Origin: Polytrichum commune
Taxonomy: Eukaryota; Streptophyta; Polytrichopsida; Polytrichales; Polytrichaceae
DNA: 60,000 bases
Reading direction: 5' to 3'
Assembly: GCA_950295325.1 (NCBI GenBank)
Contig: OX485807.1
Span: forward strand, 748,501 to 808,500
The notes beneath the pieces were generated by a model. The model saw nothing but the letters and a program-made list of their open reading frames with translations. It made no database searches and was not told the origin of the DNA. Of the stretch, positions 22,701 through 34,155 are shown in pieces. Both the position numbers and the translations under genes were made by a program. How positions within the stretch are numbered: position 1 is the stretch's first letter; the number at the start of each line of letters is the position of its first letter.

Positions 22701-24510
22701 AGGAGCCTATAAGTCACAATAAACAAGTAGCCAAATAAAACCATGTTGGAGGTAGTTTGTAGATGCCAAATTTAGTCTGGAGTCTCTGGCACCTCACTCC
22801 ACATTTGCCAGGTGCCATGTTTGTACTTGTTACTTTCGACAATAAACTCCCATTTGCACCAATACAGCATTTAAACAGGAAATCCACAGCAAAACAGTGG
22901 ATTAAATAAATGATCTACTGTGGCAATTCAACATGTGGAGACAGACGTCCGCGCTTGAGATTGAAGAGAATCCTGGTTCCTTCTAACTTACTGTGAATCG
23001 TGAATCGTGATGATCATGGCAAACTTAAGAGCTAATTTGCTGAAGAAAAGGAACTTGGTAGCAAATAAGATATAAGTACTAGGTAGTAGCTAGTATGTAG
23101 GCAGCTTCCAATTTCTTCTTGTTCTTGTTCTTCAGTTCTATAAGCTGCTGAATCAATGCTTGCCTTACTAATCGAGTGTCAGGAATCTAAATGTACATTG
23201 GAGCCCAGGAATAACTTATGGCTATGAAATTTACTATTCCCCTGACAACATATTATACAGCATTATGGGCTTGCTTCATTTAATGGTGCCCTTCATGCAC
23301 CGGCTACATGTTTCCACAAATTCTCTCCTTTTGCTCAAAGCCTACTTACCTCCTACTCTGCCGGTACACACGCGAATCTAGCGTTAAAGGGAACCTTTGT
23401 CATTAAGAGCCTTGGGATTATGCACAGCAGATGCTCACAAATTAGCTTCAAATCTTTCTCCACATCATAATATCCCTCAAAGTTGCTCTTTACAAATTAT
23501 TATTCTCCCAGATCAAATACTAGCCCTGGGGTTGATATCCATATGCTTTCCACCCATGTAGCTATGTAGCTGCTGCAGGGGTGTGTACTGGAAGCTGTAA
23601 ATGATAATAAGGGAATATTTGTGCATAGTTCACAGGATCAACCAAAATGATCAACCTCTGACATGCCAAGAGTTAACCCCAATGACTCCTTGTACTAACT
23701 TATGTCCAGGAAAAGAAGTACCGCCAATCTGTGAAGATCAATACCACTGGGTTAAGTATTCTCTCGGGAGTCGTGTCAACCTTGAAGGTCCTGATCATGA
23801 TGTGTAGGTATTCTGGGTGACTTTGAAGTCGGGGGCATTACGGCGCAGAATAAGGGGCCTCATCACTCACCTTTCCTCCCCCTCAAGCGCCAGAATATAA
23901 GTATATTTAAGTATATATCTACGGCCTTGATAGCAAGTAATGAGTATATCTGTTGCCTACTAAAATTGAAGAGGCATGGAAGCTTTAATTTGTTGAAGGT
24001 CTGACATTTTTCTATTTCAGCTCTTTTCTCCTCCCCAAACATTCTTCATGCATGGCAGCTTATGAACAGCCGCTTGACTCTCTCAATGTTACCCATATCT
24101 TCGTAATCCCATCCCAGTATCAACATGCCATATTGCTGAGTGAGCCTTATTCTGAGACCAGTTAGCTTTGATTTTCTTCCTGTAACTTCGTCATAGGTAG
24201 GTAGACTAGTTCTGCAGCTGATCAATCTTGGGAACCGCATTGCCTGAACGAAGATAAATCAGGTAGTTTATGAGTATAATTAAGGAAGGTAGTTTGCTAA
24301 CCATCCGCATTAGCCTAATGACATGCCAAAGATAGGCTGACACCCCCCATCCTGGACCCTCCTGAAGAACAACCCACAACTGGTTTATATCTTTCTCCAA
24401 CTACACTGACCAGCCTAGGACAGCTTAATGGTCCGCCAAAACCCTCGACACATGGCAACCAAAGGTGCATACTTTTACACACATGACTTGCATGGGCTCG
24501 GATGCAATGA
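22701..24510. other. Less AT-rich spacer, no clear gene
   Basis: Base composition is closer to that of the gene island, but I could not find a conserved exon. Short minus-strand frames with protein-like composition exist at 24046-24240 (for example YDEVTGRKSKLTGLRIRL) and near 23110-23190 (LVRQALIQQLIELKNKNKKK), the latter coiled-coil-like. They are not joined by convincing splice sites. A non-coding transcript or gene fragments are possible. Confidence 0.3.
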
Positions 24511-24514
24511 ATCT

Positions 24515-24905
24515 AAGGTAGATGGGGTTTAAAATGGTTACTTTTCCCAAGCACCTCACTTCTCGTAGGATATGAGCATGCGATTAGTACAAGACGGTTA
24601 GCAAATCCAAATCGAGGACGTAGTGGCTTTCCTCATAAATCTTGGATCTTATACAAATATCTCTTTCATTATTAAAGTGAAGATTTGCGTGCTCATTAAA
24701 TAGTCATATAGATCCCCGATTATCTCGATCATTGAACTTAGAAGGATTATCACGATTATCACGATTATCATATTTTGAGCATGCAATTCCAATTTTCTTA
24801 AACACATGTATGTTGGTATCCATTCTTGGAGCCACACCAAACCACATACCACTCAAATAACAGGTGTCCTAATAAGAAAATTTATTCTATAAGGGATGTT
24901 TACCT
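24515..24905 (+). repeat. Dispersed repeat D, copy 1
   Basis: Collinear, direct orientation, with 57622-57995. Shared blocks are GATGGG.(T)TTAAAATGGTTA, TAGGATATGA.CATGCGATTAGTAC-type (split by small differences), GTGCTCATTAAAT..TCATATAG, CATATTTTGAGCA/CATATTTTAAGCA, AAACACATGT and ACATACCACTCAAAT. Similarity is around 70 percent by eye. A triple ATTATCACG microduplication at about 24747-24771 is specific to this copy. Confidence 0.75.
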
Positions 24906-25002
24906 TTAGCACGTCAGTAATTATCTGGATATAAAGAATGAAATATATGGTAGGTCAATCAAAGAAGATCAATGAACTTGAACACACAACCATGCTTTGA
25001 GA

Positions 25003-25330
25003 TGGTGCGTTTTACTATTTGGAGTTATGCAATGCAATAACATCTTACTCAAGAGTTCAATTTTTACTAACAAAAGTCCAATAGGTTGTTCAAACGTTAT
25101 AGAACATAAATGACTACACTAATTATGATATTTAGTGTCACCAATTCTAATTGTCGTGCTCAGTACTAAACCCCAGTATAGTGTCACCAACATTCAATGT
25201 TAACCCAACATTTATTTGTCATTTCTTGTAAGTTTTCGGGGGATTATAGAATTACAGTGTTGCAATTACAGCTGTCACTTACCAAGTGACTTTCCATGCA
25301 AATTTCAACCAGATATTAAAGCCGATCTCG
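25003..25330 (+). mobile_element. Composite of truncated MITE family 3 and family 1
   Basis: The left part (about 25003-25116) carries ACTATTTGGAGTTATGCAAT, AAGAGTTCAATTTTTACTAA and CATTATAGAACATAAA-like blocks of the foldback family seen at 36757 and 45944. From 25117 the ACTAATTATGATATTTAGTG terminus of family 1 begins and runs through CACTTACCAAGTGACTTTCC to about 25320, where the element is cut off. One element has therefore inserted into or beside the other and both are incomplete. Confidence 0.65.
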
Positions 25331-26280
25331 TGAGCCAACTTGCAGTTGCGATCCATGTACGTAATTAACCACCCAATTCTGAGAACTGTACATGATGCAC
25401 ATCATGGCTGTAGGGACAGATTCGTAGAGATAGTATTGGCATCTGATATATTTGAGTCAGCTCGAGACCATTATACATGTATAATCTTGCTCAGTATAGA
25501 TACATGGCAAGTGGCCTTCTGAGACTCTGAATGATGTCAGAGAATGTGTTGACTCGTTCCCAAATATTCACCATGTGCACTCTTTCGAAGAAAATTGTTC
25601 AGGATTGACCAAGAATCGTTGCTCTTCTAGGAATGCACAATGTAAGTAGTGGGTGTGTGCGTGTGCGTGTGCGAGTGTGCTTATTTGTGGCCACTTCCAA
25701 CTCTGGCTTGGGGGCCCTACTGTACCATTCGGTTTTTGCGTGAATGGTGTCAACACGTTAACAAATGTGAGTTTGGATTCTGGAAGAATGCCACAGACAG
25801 TTTTACTATTGGATTCCATCGGCAGTAGTTATTAACGGTCAAGCTTGAGGTTTCATAGTTCATTGAACGGTGAGCTTTCAGGGAGGGGAGGGGGTCTCAT
25901 CGCGGTTTCTGCTGCAACTCATTCAAGATACTCAACATTATCTATTCAAATATCAAATTGCATTCGAAACAACACATGGTCCTCTCTTCGATGGCACTCA
26001 AGTCTGGTAAACTTATGCCAAGGAGATTCTTGTAGTAGATAGATGTGTGTGCTTAAATGTTTTTTTTAGAAGAAAAAAAACGATCTCATTGTTGGTCTAA
26101 GGTATGTGGACTTTATGTGGTCACTATTCTTAATTGATGGACACGTAGACTTAAATGGTATATATATGATAAGGCTTGTGGTCAAACACGGACACCAAAA
26201 GGGCATGTGTTACGTTGAGTTTGAACTATGTGCTCAAAGTATTATAAATATTGTAAATGGATAATAGGGGGGGGGGGGCT
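25331..26280. other. Spacer with GT microsatellite, no gene seen
   Basis: Contains an alternating GT/GC run at 25651-25680 and a 12-G tract at 26267-26278 next to the LINE fossil. Short frames are present without recognisable domains. Confidence 0.45.
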
Positions 26281-27905
26281 TTAATATGACTGAATGTACT
26301 TTTAGAAATGATAAATACAATGATTGTGGTAGGGCTATTAGTAACTTAGAAAGGTCTAGTTGGAATGAGTTACTCAATGTGTTTCAAGTCCAAGATGCCT
26401 TTAGCCATCAAGGAAGCCCAAGATTTTCATGGAGCAATGGGATCCTTGGGCATGCATGGAGGTTAGCAAGACTAGACATGTTTTATGCTCCGATGGGTGG
26501 TGGATTTGACAACTGGTATTCTTCATACTTCATCCACAGGTACTCGATGGGCTTGGACCACTCTCTGGTACAGAAATGTCGTGGCATTGGGAATGAGGAT
26601 GACAGAAGAATTTCATTTTAAATGGAATGTGGCACACTTAATGGGAGGAGTCATGAAAATCTTAGGAAACTTTGGGATCGCCTTTCCAAATGAGCATCAT
26701 TCTTCTGTAAGCTCAGGCATGTTTCTAGATTCTACATGCAACTTAGCAAGGATATGGCAAAGGAATTATATAGGAGAGAGGAGTTAGATTTTAGGGCTAG
26801 TCTTGAGGTAGCCACTGTCACTCTTCATGACGATGTTTACAATATGGATAAGCAAGAAGAGGACACTAGACTTAAAATGGCATTGGATGAAGTTGAAAGC
26901 TGAAAAGCTAGAGGAGCTATTGTTAGATCTAGGTTGAAATGTAAAAAGGTAGGAGATAAATACTTCGGGGAATTCTTCAAGTCTATAAGACAAAAGAACC
27001 TCAAAGCATTTATTTCATAACTCAAGGAAACTCATAGGAGAGGTTTGATCTAAAACAAAGGTCTAGACTTTATATGCCATGATTATTGTAAGGATCTTTA
27101 CAATCATAGAGATATCTCAAAGGCAAGGCTAGAGGAGGTTTCAAGTTTACCAAAGCTATGAATGCTACTCTCCCACGCGACATCACGAGGGGCGAACTCT
27201 ATGGCTTAGTAATGGCAATGGCAACCAAGAAAGCCCCAAGGCACAATGGGATCCCTTTAGAAAAATTTCAATAGATATGGCCCGCTTTTGGCTATGATTT
27301 TCACCAAATTTTCACTAAAGGTATTGAGGAAGGTGAATTTCATGAGGGAGGCACCAAAGGACATATTAGCCTAATACTTAAAGAAGGGGATACTATGAGT
27401 CTTAACCATTGGCGGTTGATCACCATGTTAACCGTTATTTTCAAAAAGAATTGCTAAGAACTTGCAGCTCCGACTCCAGCCTACGTTGAGCAATGTCATT
27501 AGCCTTTACCAAACATAATTATTACCTCTTAGATTCATTTAAGACAATATCATCTTGACACAAAAAACCCTTCATTGGACCAAAACATCTAAACAACAAA
27601 TTGTTTCCTTAAGCTAGATTTCTCCAAAGACTACGACAACATGTGGTTTTTGTTTCACGCTATGAAGAAAATGAGCATTAGTGAGGAATTTACTAGATGG
27701 GTTAAACATTTTTTTTAGCAATGCATCTACCTTGGTCAATTTCAATGAGAGTTTATGGAGGAACTTTAAAATTAAGAGAGGGGTTAAATAGGGTGGCCCC
27801 CTTCCACAATACCTCTTTTTGATTGTAGGGGAAGCACTTACTCACATCATTCAAAAGGTTGGATATATGTGGCATGGGTATTGTTTATTATCTTATAGCA
27901 AGCAG
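26281..27905 (+). pseudogene. Degraded non-LTR (LINE) retrotransposon pol
   Basis: In the plus direction the sequence encodes the end of an AP-endonuclease domain (GFNMTE near 26279, then RFSWSNG, RLARLDMFYAP and a GLDHS segment resembling the SDH motif, 26420-26570). A linker follows with KCKKVGDKYFGEFFKSIRQK near 26940, typical of plant LINEs, and then reverse-transcriptase blocks: KKAPRHNGIP near 27230, GHISLILKEGD..LNHWR near 27365 and LKLDFSKDYDNM near 27610. Frames are broken by many stops and frameshifts. The catalytic FADD box was not found downstream and the 5-prime portion is missing, so the copy is dead and 5-prime truncated. The 12-G tract just upstream replaces the expected GGD of the endonuclease. 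Confidence 0.85.
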
Positions 27906-28159
27906 CGGTAGGTGGCTATTAATCTAGCAATCAAGAGGGAAACATGGTTGCCTCATCTATAATAGCCAATTTGGTGTCAAGTTTAAAAAAAATTGTTAGT
28001 ACTTTAATGTTGACTTACTTGCCAGGCATGTCATTGCAATTTTATTCTAATTGGGAGCCAACTTGGGGAAGGGCCCCAACAACATCAACCTCTCTCCTTT
28101 TAGAAAGGGAGCCTCGAGGAGAAGTTGAGTAATGTATAGACCATGCACTCATGGTCTAA

Positions 28160-28714
28160 GGGTTGTTTACATCATGGACCATGAAGTCGTCTCAAGACCC
28201 TGTAAAATATGTGATTGGCTATTGAACTCGTCCCGGGACCACTTCGGTTTACACCAAGGAAAAATGTTAGAGTGACCATAAAGTTTGTGATCCTTTTAAT
28301 TGAAGTCTTACATTATACATTGACATGGTCCAACGGGTTTTACGGTGGGAGAGGCAAAAGAGTTGCTCTAGTAAGAAAACAAAAAAAAGGAAAAAGAAGA
28401 AGAAGAAAAAGACAAGGGCCTATGGTAGAGAAATGTTGTTGTAATAAAATTTTAATGATATAGTCTTTGGGAAAGAGAAGTTGAAGACAAGAGAAGACAA
28501 GAGAATGGTCAAACTTGAATTTGTTATTTCAAAACTACCTCTTTTGGGCATATATTAAAAAATCAACATATTCGCTTTTTGGTGCATGGTCTTTCCTCTT
28601 GGTCCACATTTGGTTTACACAAAGGCTTTGTAAATTGTTTTTTTAAGAAATTTGACCATGGAAAAAGGTCATTTTTCATGGTTCGACTGCATGGTCCATG
28701 GTGTAAACTGGCCC
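28160..28714. mobile_element. ~555-bp Tourist-like MITE
   Basis: The left arm 28160-28189 and right arm 28684-28714 are inverted repeats, both starting GGG(T/C) and sharing a core of TTTACA(C/T)CATGGACCATG followed by AGTCG. The flanks are CTAA on the left and TAAT on the right, consistent with a TAA target duplication. GGG-start termini with a TTA/TAA duplication are established hallmarks of PIF/Harbinger-derived Tourist MITEs. It has no transposase. An AAAAGG/AAGAAG-rich purine tract fills part of the interior. Confidence 0.75.
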
Positions 28715-30240
28715 TAATTTACCGTGACCACTAGCTTACCATGAAATAAAAGAGAGCAACAACCCATCACAAGAGAAACCACTTAGAAAGCCACTATAGT
28801 AGATGTTTGAACATGTGATAAATTCCAAAACTGCAATCTTAATTTTCAATCTCCATTTGGCATTAGCATTACTAAATTATTACTACAATTATGTTGAACA
28901 AATATCTGGGTTAACTCTCCTCATATATATATGATACAAAGTACATGTTGTTCCATAAATTATTAACTGGGGGAGCCTATACTTCTTTCTTGGGAATTCT
29001 CTTTGTTTGGTATACTTTGAATCTAGAATACGAATGCAAATTGCAATATCAACAATTTCATCATGAATATGAAGTCGATGGACGAGAGGGAGTGGGTTTT
29101 AATAGATTCTCAAGGGGAACAATTTTCATAGACTTGAATAACATTTTGTTGCACATACAATATGACAATTTCCATTTTCTAATCGTGGATCTTGAAGCTC
29201 TTGGAATAAATTCAGATGTAATTCATGAACTCCCGAAGATTGTTATGAAAAGAGGTGAATATCTTGGTTCTCAATGATTTGGCGTTGGCTTGTTGGCCTT
29301 ATGTCTTCAAAAGAAAAAAGAAAAAAAGAGAGGCGTGAATATAAAGTAACAAAAGGTACTCAATTTGGCCTATCATAGACAAGCCGAGGCTAGGTGCTGG
29401 ACTAGCCCCTGCCCCCCCCCCCCCCAAATAGATTTGTGATAAATCCATCCTATTAACTAAATGCAACTACTGTAAAGTAATTCAGGATCTCAAATACTAA
29501 TATCAGAGTGTAAGTAGCTAGAGTATTCAATTTATCTCCAGCTCAAGATTTGCAAGACATTTTATGAGCCATGATGGCCAACCTGGCACCCAACTCATTC
29601 CAGGTTACTACTAAATTCCAAGTTCAAAAGCAAACTGTCATTTTTTTCCCTCAGCATGATTCATTGAAACTGTGTCCATAAATAAGATGGCTACGAGGTT
29701 CAAATTGTCCTCCAGAATGATCGAAACTAATTCTAAAAAATGCTACAGCTGAATCTTGATAGACTGCACTTATGGATACCAGAGGTGTTTGATAACCACA
29801 GTGTCAAATAGGAGAACTTAGAATATTCATGAAATAGCATTTGATTAGCTACAGCATCCGGTGTAGAAGGTTCCACAATCATGCCCACAGGACATTATAT
29901 TATGGGTAATATCGAAACTGTGGTTGTGGAACTTGTCCTTGCACAGTTTTCTTTGTTTCCAACTACAAAGTTTATTTTCATCATTTCATATTTTATATTC
30001 AACTCTTTCGATCTTAGGCTTGTAAATAATGTCTACAGATTCAGGAAGTGCAAAAAGTTGGCACATTTCCCATCTATTGAGTATCAGATGAGAATGCAGC
30101 ACCATCATGGTAATACCAAGTCATGCAATCTCGTCGACCAAGGTTCATCACAAGTCAGACTCGATTCTGACGATCTGGATAGAGCAGGGCCCTTTTGCAT
30201 GACAAAAATATTCCACAAGGTCCACAAGTAACTTCGTTCG
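28715..30240. other. Spacer, no supported gene
   Basis: Contains a 14-C tract at 29412-29425 and two plus-strand frames of 110-116 codons (28945-29277 and 29881-30231). The first has a patch, FSRGTIFIDLNNILLHIQ, that looks protein-like, but no family is recognised and no splice partners were found. The last few hundred bases are probably downstream or 3-prime UTR sequence of the metacaspase on the minus strand. Confidence 0.35.
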
Positions 30241-30480
30241 GAAGAATTGGTGGACTACTCTGCACTAACTGATCTCCCTCCTCCCTGCAAGCCAGTAATA
30301 CTTTTCATCGCAATCCTACATCAAGCAGGTGCGCTTACCCCAGACTCGTTCCTGCAAGCAGGGTTTAGAGTTTAAGGTTCATTTCTGCCATAAAACATCA
30401 TCGTCTGTACATACTTCGAGAGTTAAGTTCGCGGATGAGACGTGTGGAGTTCAGGGTGTCGATACGGTGGGATGATGGAT

Positions 30481-33400
30481 TCAGGCATGGCCGAGGAAGA
30501 TAGAGTCCGCATTCTCGTCACTGCAGTAGAGGCAAGGATGTTGTTTGAACCCTTGCTGGGCAAGCACTTTGCGGACTTCCACAATGAGCTCCCGGTTCGA
30601 TAAGGGGCTGTCGTTCTGGCTCAGCACAGTCTGAAGTGCGTTGCTGAAGGCACCATAGGATTGGGCCGAGTTGTGTCCGGGGGTGGCGTCGGCGGAGGTT
30701 TCGTCCGACTGGCACCCGCTCAGCAAGATGCCGACGTCAGTCGACTTGCCGGCCCGCTGGCGCCGTGGGAGAAGAGGGCCTGCGCTCTCGGCGGGTCTTG
30801 TATAATTGGCGGCTGCATCGGGGTCCTGGCTGTCGAGCTTCGATCCGAGGAATTGTGTGGCCAAACTGGACACGGTCCCCATCCATCCGCTTTGTGCGCC
30901 TCCTCCACCTTGCTGCAAATTACATTGCGAACAACGTAGCAGCAACAATTAGGAACCCTAGTAAACATAAGCTTTACATATACTGGGGCACTTAAAGTGG
31001 AGAACAAAACAATTTCATGCTGGTGACATCGGTCGTTGGTTCATATAACCGTGTGAACCATGGAGAGGAAGCGCCACATGCAGATGAAGTTGAACATGTA
31101 GATAACTCCTACCTACCCATAGGAGATACCCATAGGAGATACCCATAGGAGATACCCATAGGAAAGTAATCCTCAAAGTCTCTCAAAACTTCATGATTTT
31201 GGAGGGAGGTTTGGCTGAACTTTTGACATTTTATAATGTTTAAAGAGTGTTCAAGTGGTGTCCGAATCGAAGGGAGGTGGTTGACTTTTGGCCAAAAGAT
31301 GACTATTTCAAACCAAATTTCATCACAACAAGGTAGGGATAATGATTCCCAAGTAGGCTACTCGCCGTGACATTTATATGTCAAAGAGAAATGGAATGCA
31401 CCGGTCAAGTAGAATGCGAAGGCCAAGCTATTCCCCGCAACACTTATGCTTGAGAAATGGAGCGGTGATGTGCACATATATCAGAGATCACGCCTTCTTC
31501 AAGAGGACTTGTCCTTTGCGCTTGGGCAATCACAAAATTGCTCTCGAGCCATAGGCCCACAATACTTCACGTTTGTCATAATGTGGATCCATTGTTTGCT
31601 CTCTTTTGCCAAATCTTCTTGGCATGGGAGAAGGGGTGAATCAAGTTCAGATAAGGGACCCATCAAAGCGGCAATTTGGCATCTATTACATGTAAAAGAC
31701 TACATTGGGAAAATTAGCAGAAACGCAGATCAGCGGCAGAAATGTGAGTCGAAGAGATACCTGGAGCTGCTGAAGAACCACGTTGACGAACATCTTGACA
31801 GTTGGACTGGCCTGGTCGCCGAACATGTCGAAGATGGTGGTTCGGATGTTTCCAATGTCTACCTTGTGACCTGTGCGCTCACTCAGGATCTGAGTGAGCA
31901 TGGCCACGGGAATTTCCTTAGACCTCGAACGAAGCGACGCTTGCTGCTGCCTGTAGCCATAGCCGCCCTCTTCAGAGCCACCGTAACCTCCATAGCCGCC
32001 TTCACCACCGCCATAACCGCCCTCTTCAGAGCCACCATAACCTCCATAGCCGGCTTGTTGACGCCGTCCCTCGTAACCACTTCCCTGGTCATTGCATGAA
32101 GCCAGAGACCACATTAGGGATGCAAATATATCACAAATTTCCACATGTATTGCGACCGAGCATGCAGAACATGATCTTACAAAGTTACACACAGGTTGTA
32201 AGGCAAGGTTACGAAGTTCATATAATGCAGGAATTCGAGAAGATTGCTCGGTCGCAGAAATTCTCAGCATGCCATGGCGCACCATTACCATCGATGATCA
32301 AGCCAGAGACCGGATAAGTTGCACAAATTCATCACAACATTCAATGCAACCTTGCAGTACATTAATATCTTTCAAGGTTATACACGGCTTGTAATGCAAG
32401 CTTATGAAGTTCATGTAATGCAGGAACTCAATAAGATTGATCGGCTGTAGAAACACACAGCATGCAATACATCATTGCAGCCGGTGATCAAGCCATAGAC
32501 CGAATTAGTTACAGAAATGCTTCACGACATTCAACTTCCAGCAAGTGATCTTACAAGGTTACATACAGTTTGTAATGCAAGCTCGCGGAGTTCATGTAAC
32601 GCAGAAACTCAATAAAATTGGTCGGTTGCAGAATACTCACTTAAGCAGACAAGGTTAGCAACACACTTGGACAAGCTGTTTACAATATGCAATGCGGAAA
32701 TTCAAGGAGAACGGACTTCGACATTAATGTCACACTGCTGCAGGTGACCATGAAAGGCATCATGATATAAACACACTCGGGAAAGCTCAAAAACTATAAA
32801 TCTTATATATCGATGTTATATGATTATTACCTCCTCGTATGCCTCTCCACCATATCCTTCCTCAGGGCGACGTATCCTTCCTTCACCCTCATACTCTCCC
32901 TCCTCCTGATGGCGTCTGCCACCATGGTGAGATCTCCTCCCCTCTCCTTCGTATTCTTCATCCCCACCACGTCGTCTTCTTCCCTCGTCTTCATACTCCT
33001 CCTCGCCATATCGTCTGCGTCCTTCATACGCATCCTCACCATAACCCTCGGTGCGTCTGATCCTATCCTCACCATATCCTTCACCCTCGTAACGGCTTCC
33101 TTCGCCATATCCTTCATCATCACGTCGCCTTCCACCTCCTGCACCAGGGTACTCGAAATCTCTGGTTTGAATATCGCGGTTGCCAAAGGCAGCCATGCCT
33201 TGGGATACCATGCCCATCATCCCGCCGGGTCCTCCTCCTCCACCCTTGCCTCCTCCATAGGCTTGGAGGCCTTGTGATACCAATCCCATAAGCCCCCCAC
33301 CACCACCACCACCTCCGCCTTGCCCTCCTGCCGATGCGTGGCCACCTCCACCTTGTCCTGAACCGACATAGCCTGTGGTTGTACCCCCGATCTGCTCCTT

Positions 33401-34155
33401 CTCTGCATCGATCAAGCCTCCGCTGTGGCAAGAATCGGATAAAAACACGAATTGAGCTCCCCCTGGAATCTGATCCACTAGCTCCCGGAAGTCGTCATCT
33501 GCAAAGTCCGATATGCAAGGATGTCATGCTATATTCAAATTAAATCACAATGTTCCACAAACCATGGACTTCAGGAGCACCGAAATTCAGTTAATGGGAA
33601 GGTAGATCAACCTGTAAGAAGATTCATGTCTGTAGGCACGATGGCTTCCTCCTTTCCTGTTTCATCAGGGGACCCGTCCTCTGGTGGCACCTGTTGCATG
33701 TCAAAGCAAAAGAAAACACAAATTGAAGATCAACCTACGTCAACCGTGCGCCAAGGGAAGAACTGATCCATTCAAGACCAAAAGACATTCACAAGCGATT
33801 GATTGAGGCTACAGAAACACAGGATTGCAGGTAGGGATGGATGGATAGGATGGCTGTCAAAATAGAGAAATCGGGGTTTCATAATTACCTGTGTGCCATG
33901 GCCACTGTAGTGGAACACCAACAAGTCTCCAGGCTCCACGCCTTTAATCAGCTTCTGCAGCGAGGAGCGGATGTTAGCTCCAGTCGGCTGAACACATGAG
34001 GGATCGGTGTCGAGCATCACGAGGATGTCTGACTCATCGAATCCGAATCGAGTGACGAGAGACTGCTGCATGCGCTTCACGTCATTGGCGCATCCGTGAA
34101 GCTCCACTTTTGTGCCGGGGTAGCAGCACCCCACGAGTAACGCTCTCTTCGACAT
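30481..34155 (-). CDS. Type II metacaspase (589 aa, five exons)
   Basis: Predicted Ca2+-activated Arg/Lys-specific cysteine protease of the caspase fold, linked in plants to cell death and wound signalling. Exons, in transcript order: 33889-34155, 33612-33690, 32831-33498, 31761-32084, 30481-30912. All introns are GT-AG and phases join exactly, giving 589 residues. The start MSKRALLVGCCYPG is the family N-terminus. The catalytic His is H86 in YSGHGTQ at the end of exon 1, and the catalytic Cys is C139 in SDSCHSGG in exon 3. The p10-type end (DVGILLSGCQSDETSADA, about residues 505-522) is intact. There is no prodomain or zinc finger, as expected for type II. The p20-p10 linker (about residues 154-393) is greatly expanded by Gly-rich and Arg/Glu/Tyr-rich sequence, where family members usually total about 370-420 aa. 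No disabling change is seen. Confidence 0.95.
31115..31163. repeat. 13-bp direct repeat in metacaspase intron 4
   Basis: ACCCATAGGAGAT is repeated three times exactly and followed by a fourth partial ACCCATAGGA. It lies in the 848-bp intron 30913-31760. Perfect identity suggests recent slippage expansion. Confidence 0.95.
32100..32640 (-). repeat. ~195-bp tandem repeats in metacaspase intron 3
   Basis: Three diverged units phase on AGCCAGAGAC/AGCCATAGAC at 32100, 32301 and 32491 (periods 201 and 190). Each contains CTTACAA.GTTACA-like, TTGTAATGCAAGCT, GTTCATGTAATGCAG and a TCGGT.GCAGAA block. Weaker similarity (AACACACT.GG.AAGCT) extends to about 32790. The array fills most of the 746-bp intron 32085-32830. 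Confidence 0.8.

Noticed and set aside
24649-24852. Minus frame with a poly-Ile segment as a membrane protein
   Set aside because: The hydrophobic run is the translation of a local ATTATCACG microduplication that is absent from the second copy of repeat D.
30518-31007. Overlapping frames on both strands around the last metacaspase exon
   Set aside because: The conserved p10-like frame explains the region; the others lack any domain.
32827-33431. Alternative minus-strand frames within metacaspase exon 3
   Set aside because: Repetitive codons keep the other frames open. Only the frame containing the SDSCHSGG active site joins the flanking exons.
31446-33543. Long plus-strand open frames opposite metacaspase exons (for example 31446-32099 and 32813-33277)
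   Set aside because: They are antisense shadows of the low-complexity Gly/Arg/Glu linker exons. The minus strand joins to a complete conserved protease with catalytic residues and exact splice phases.
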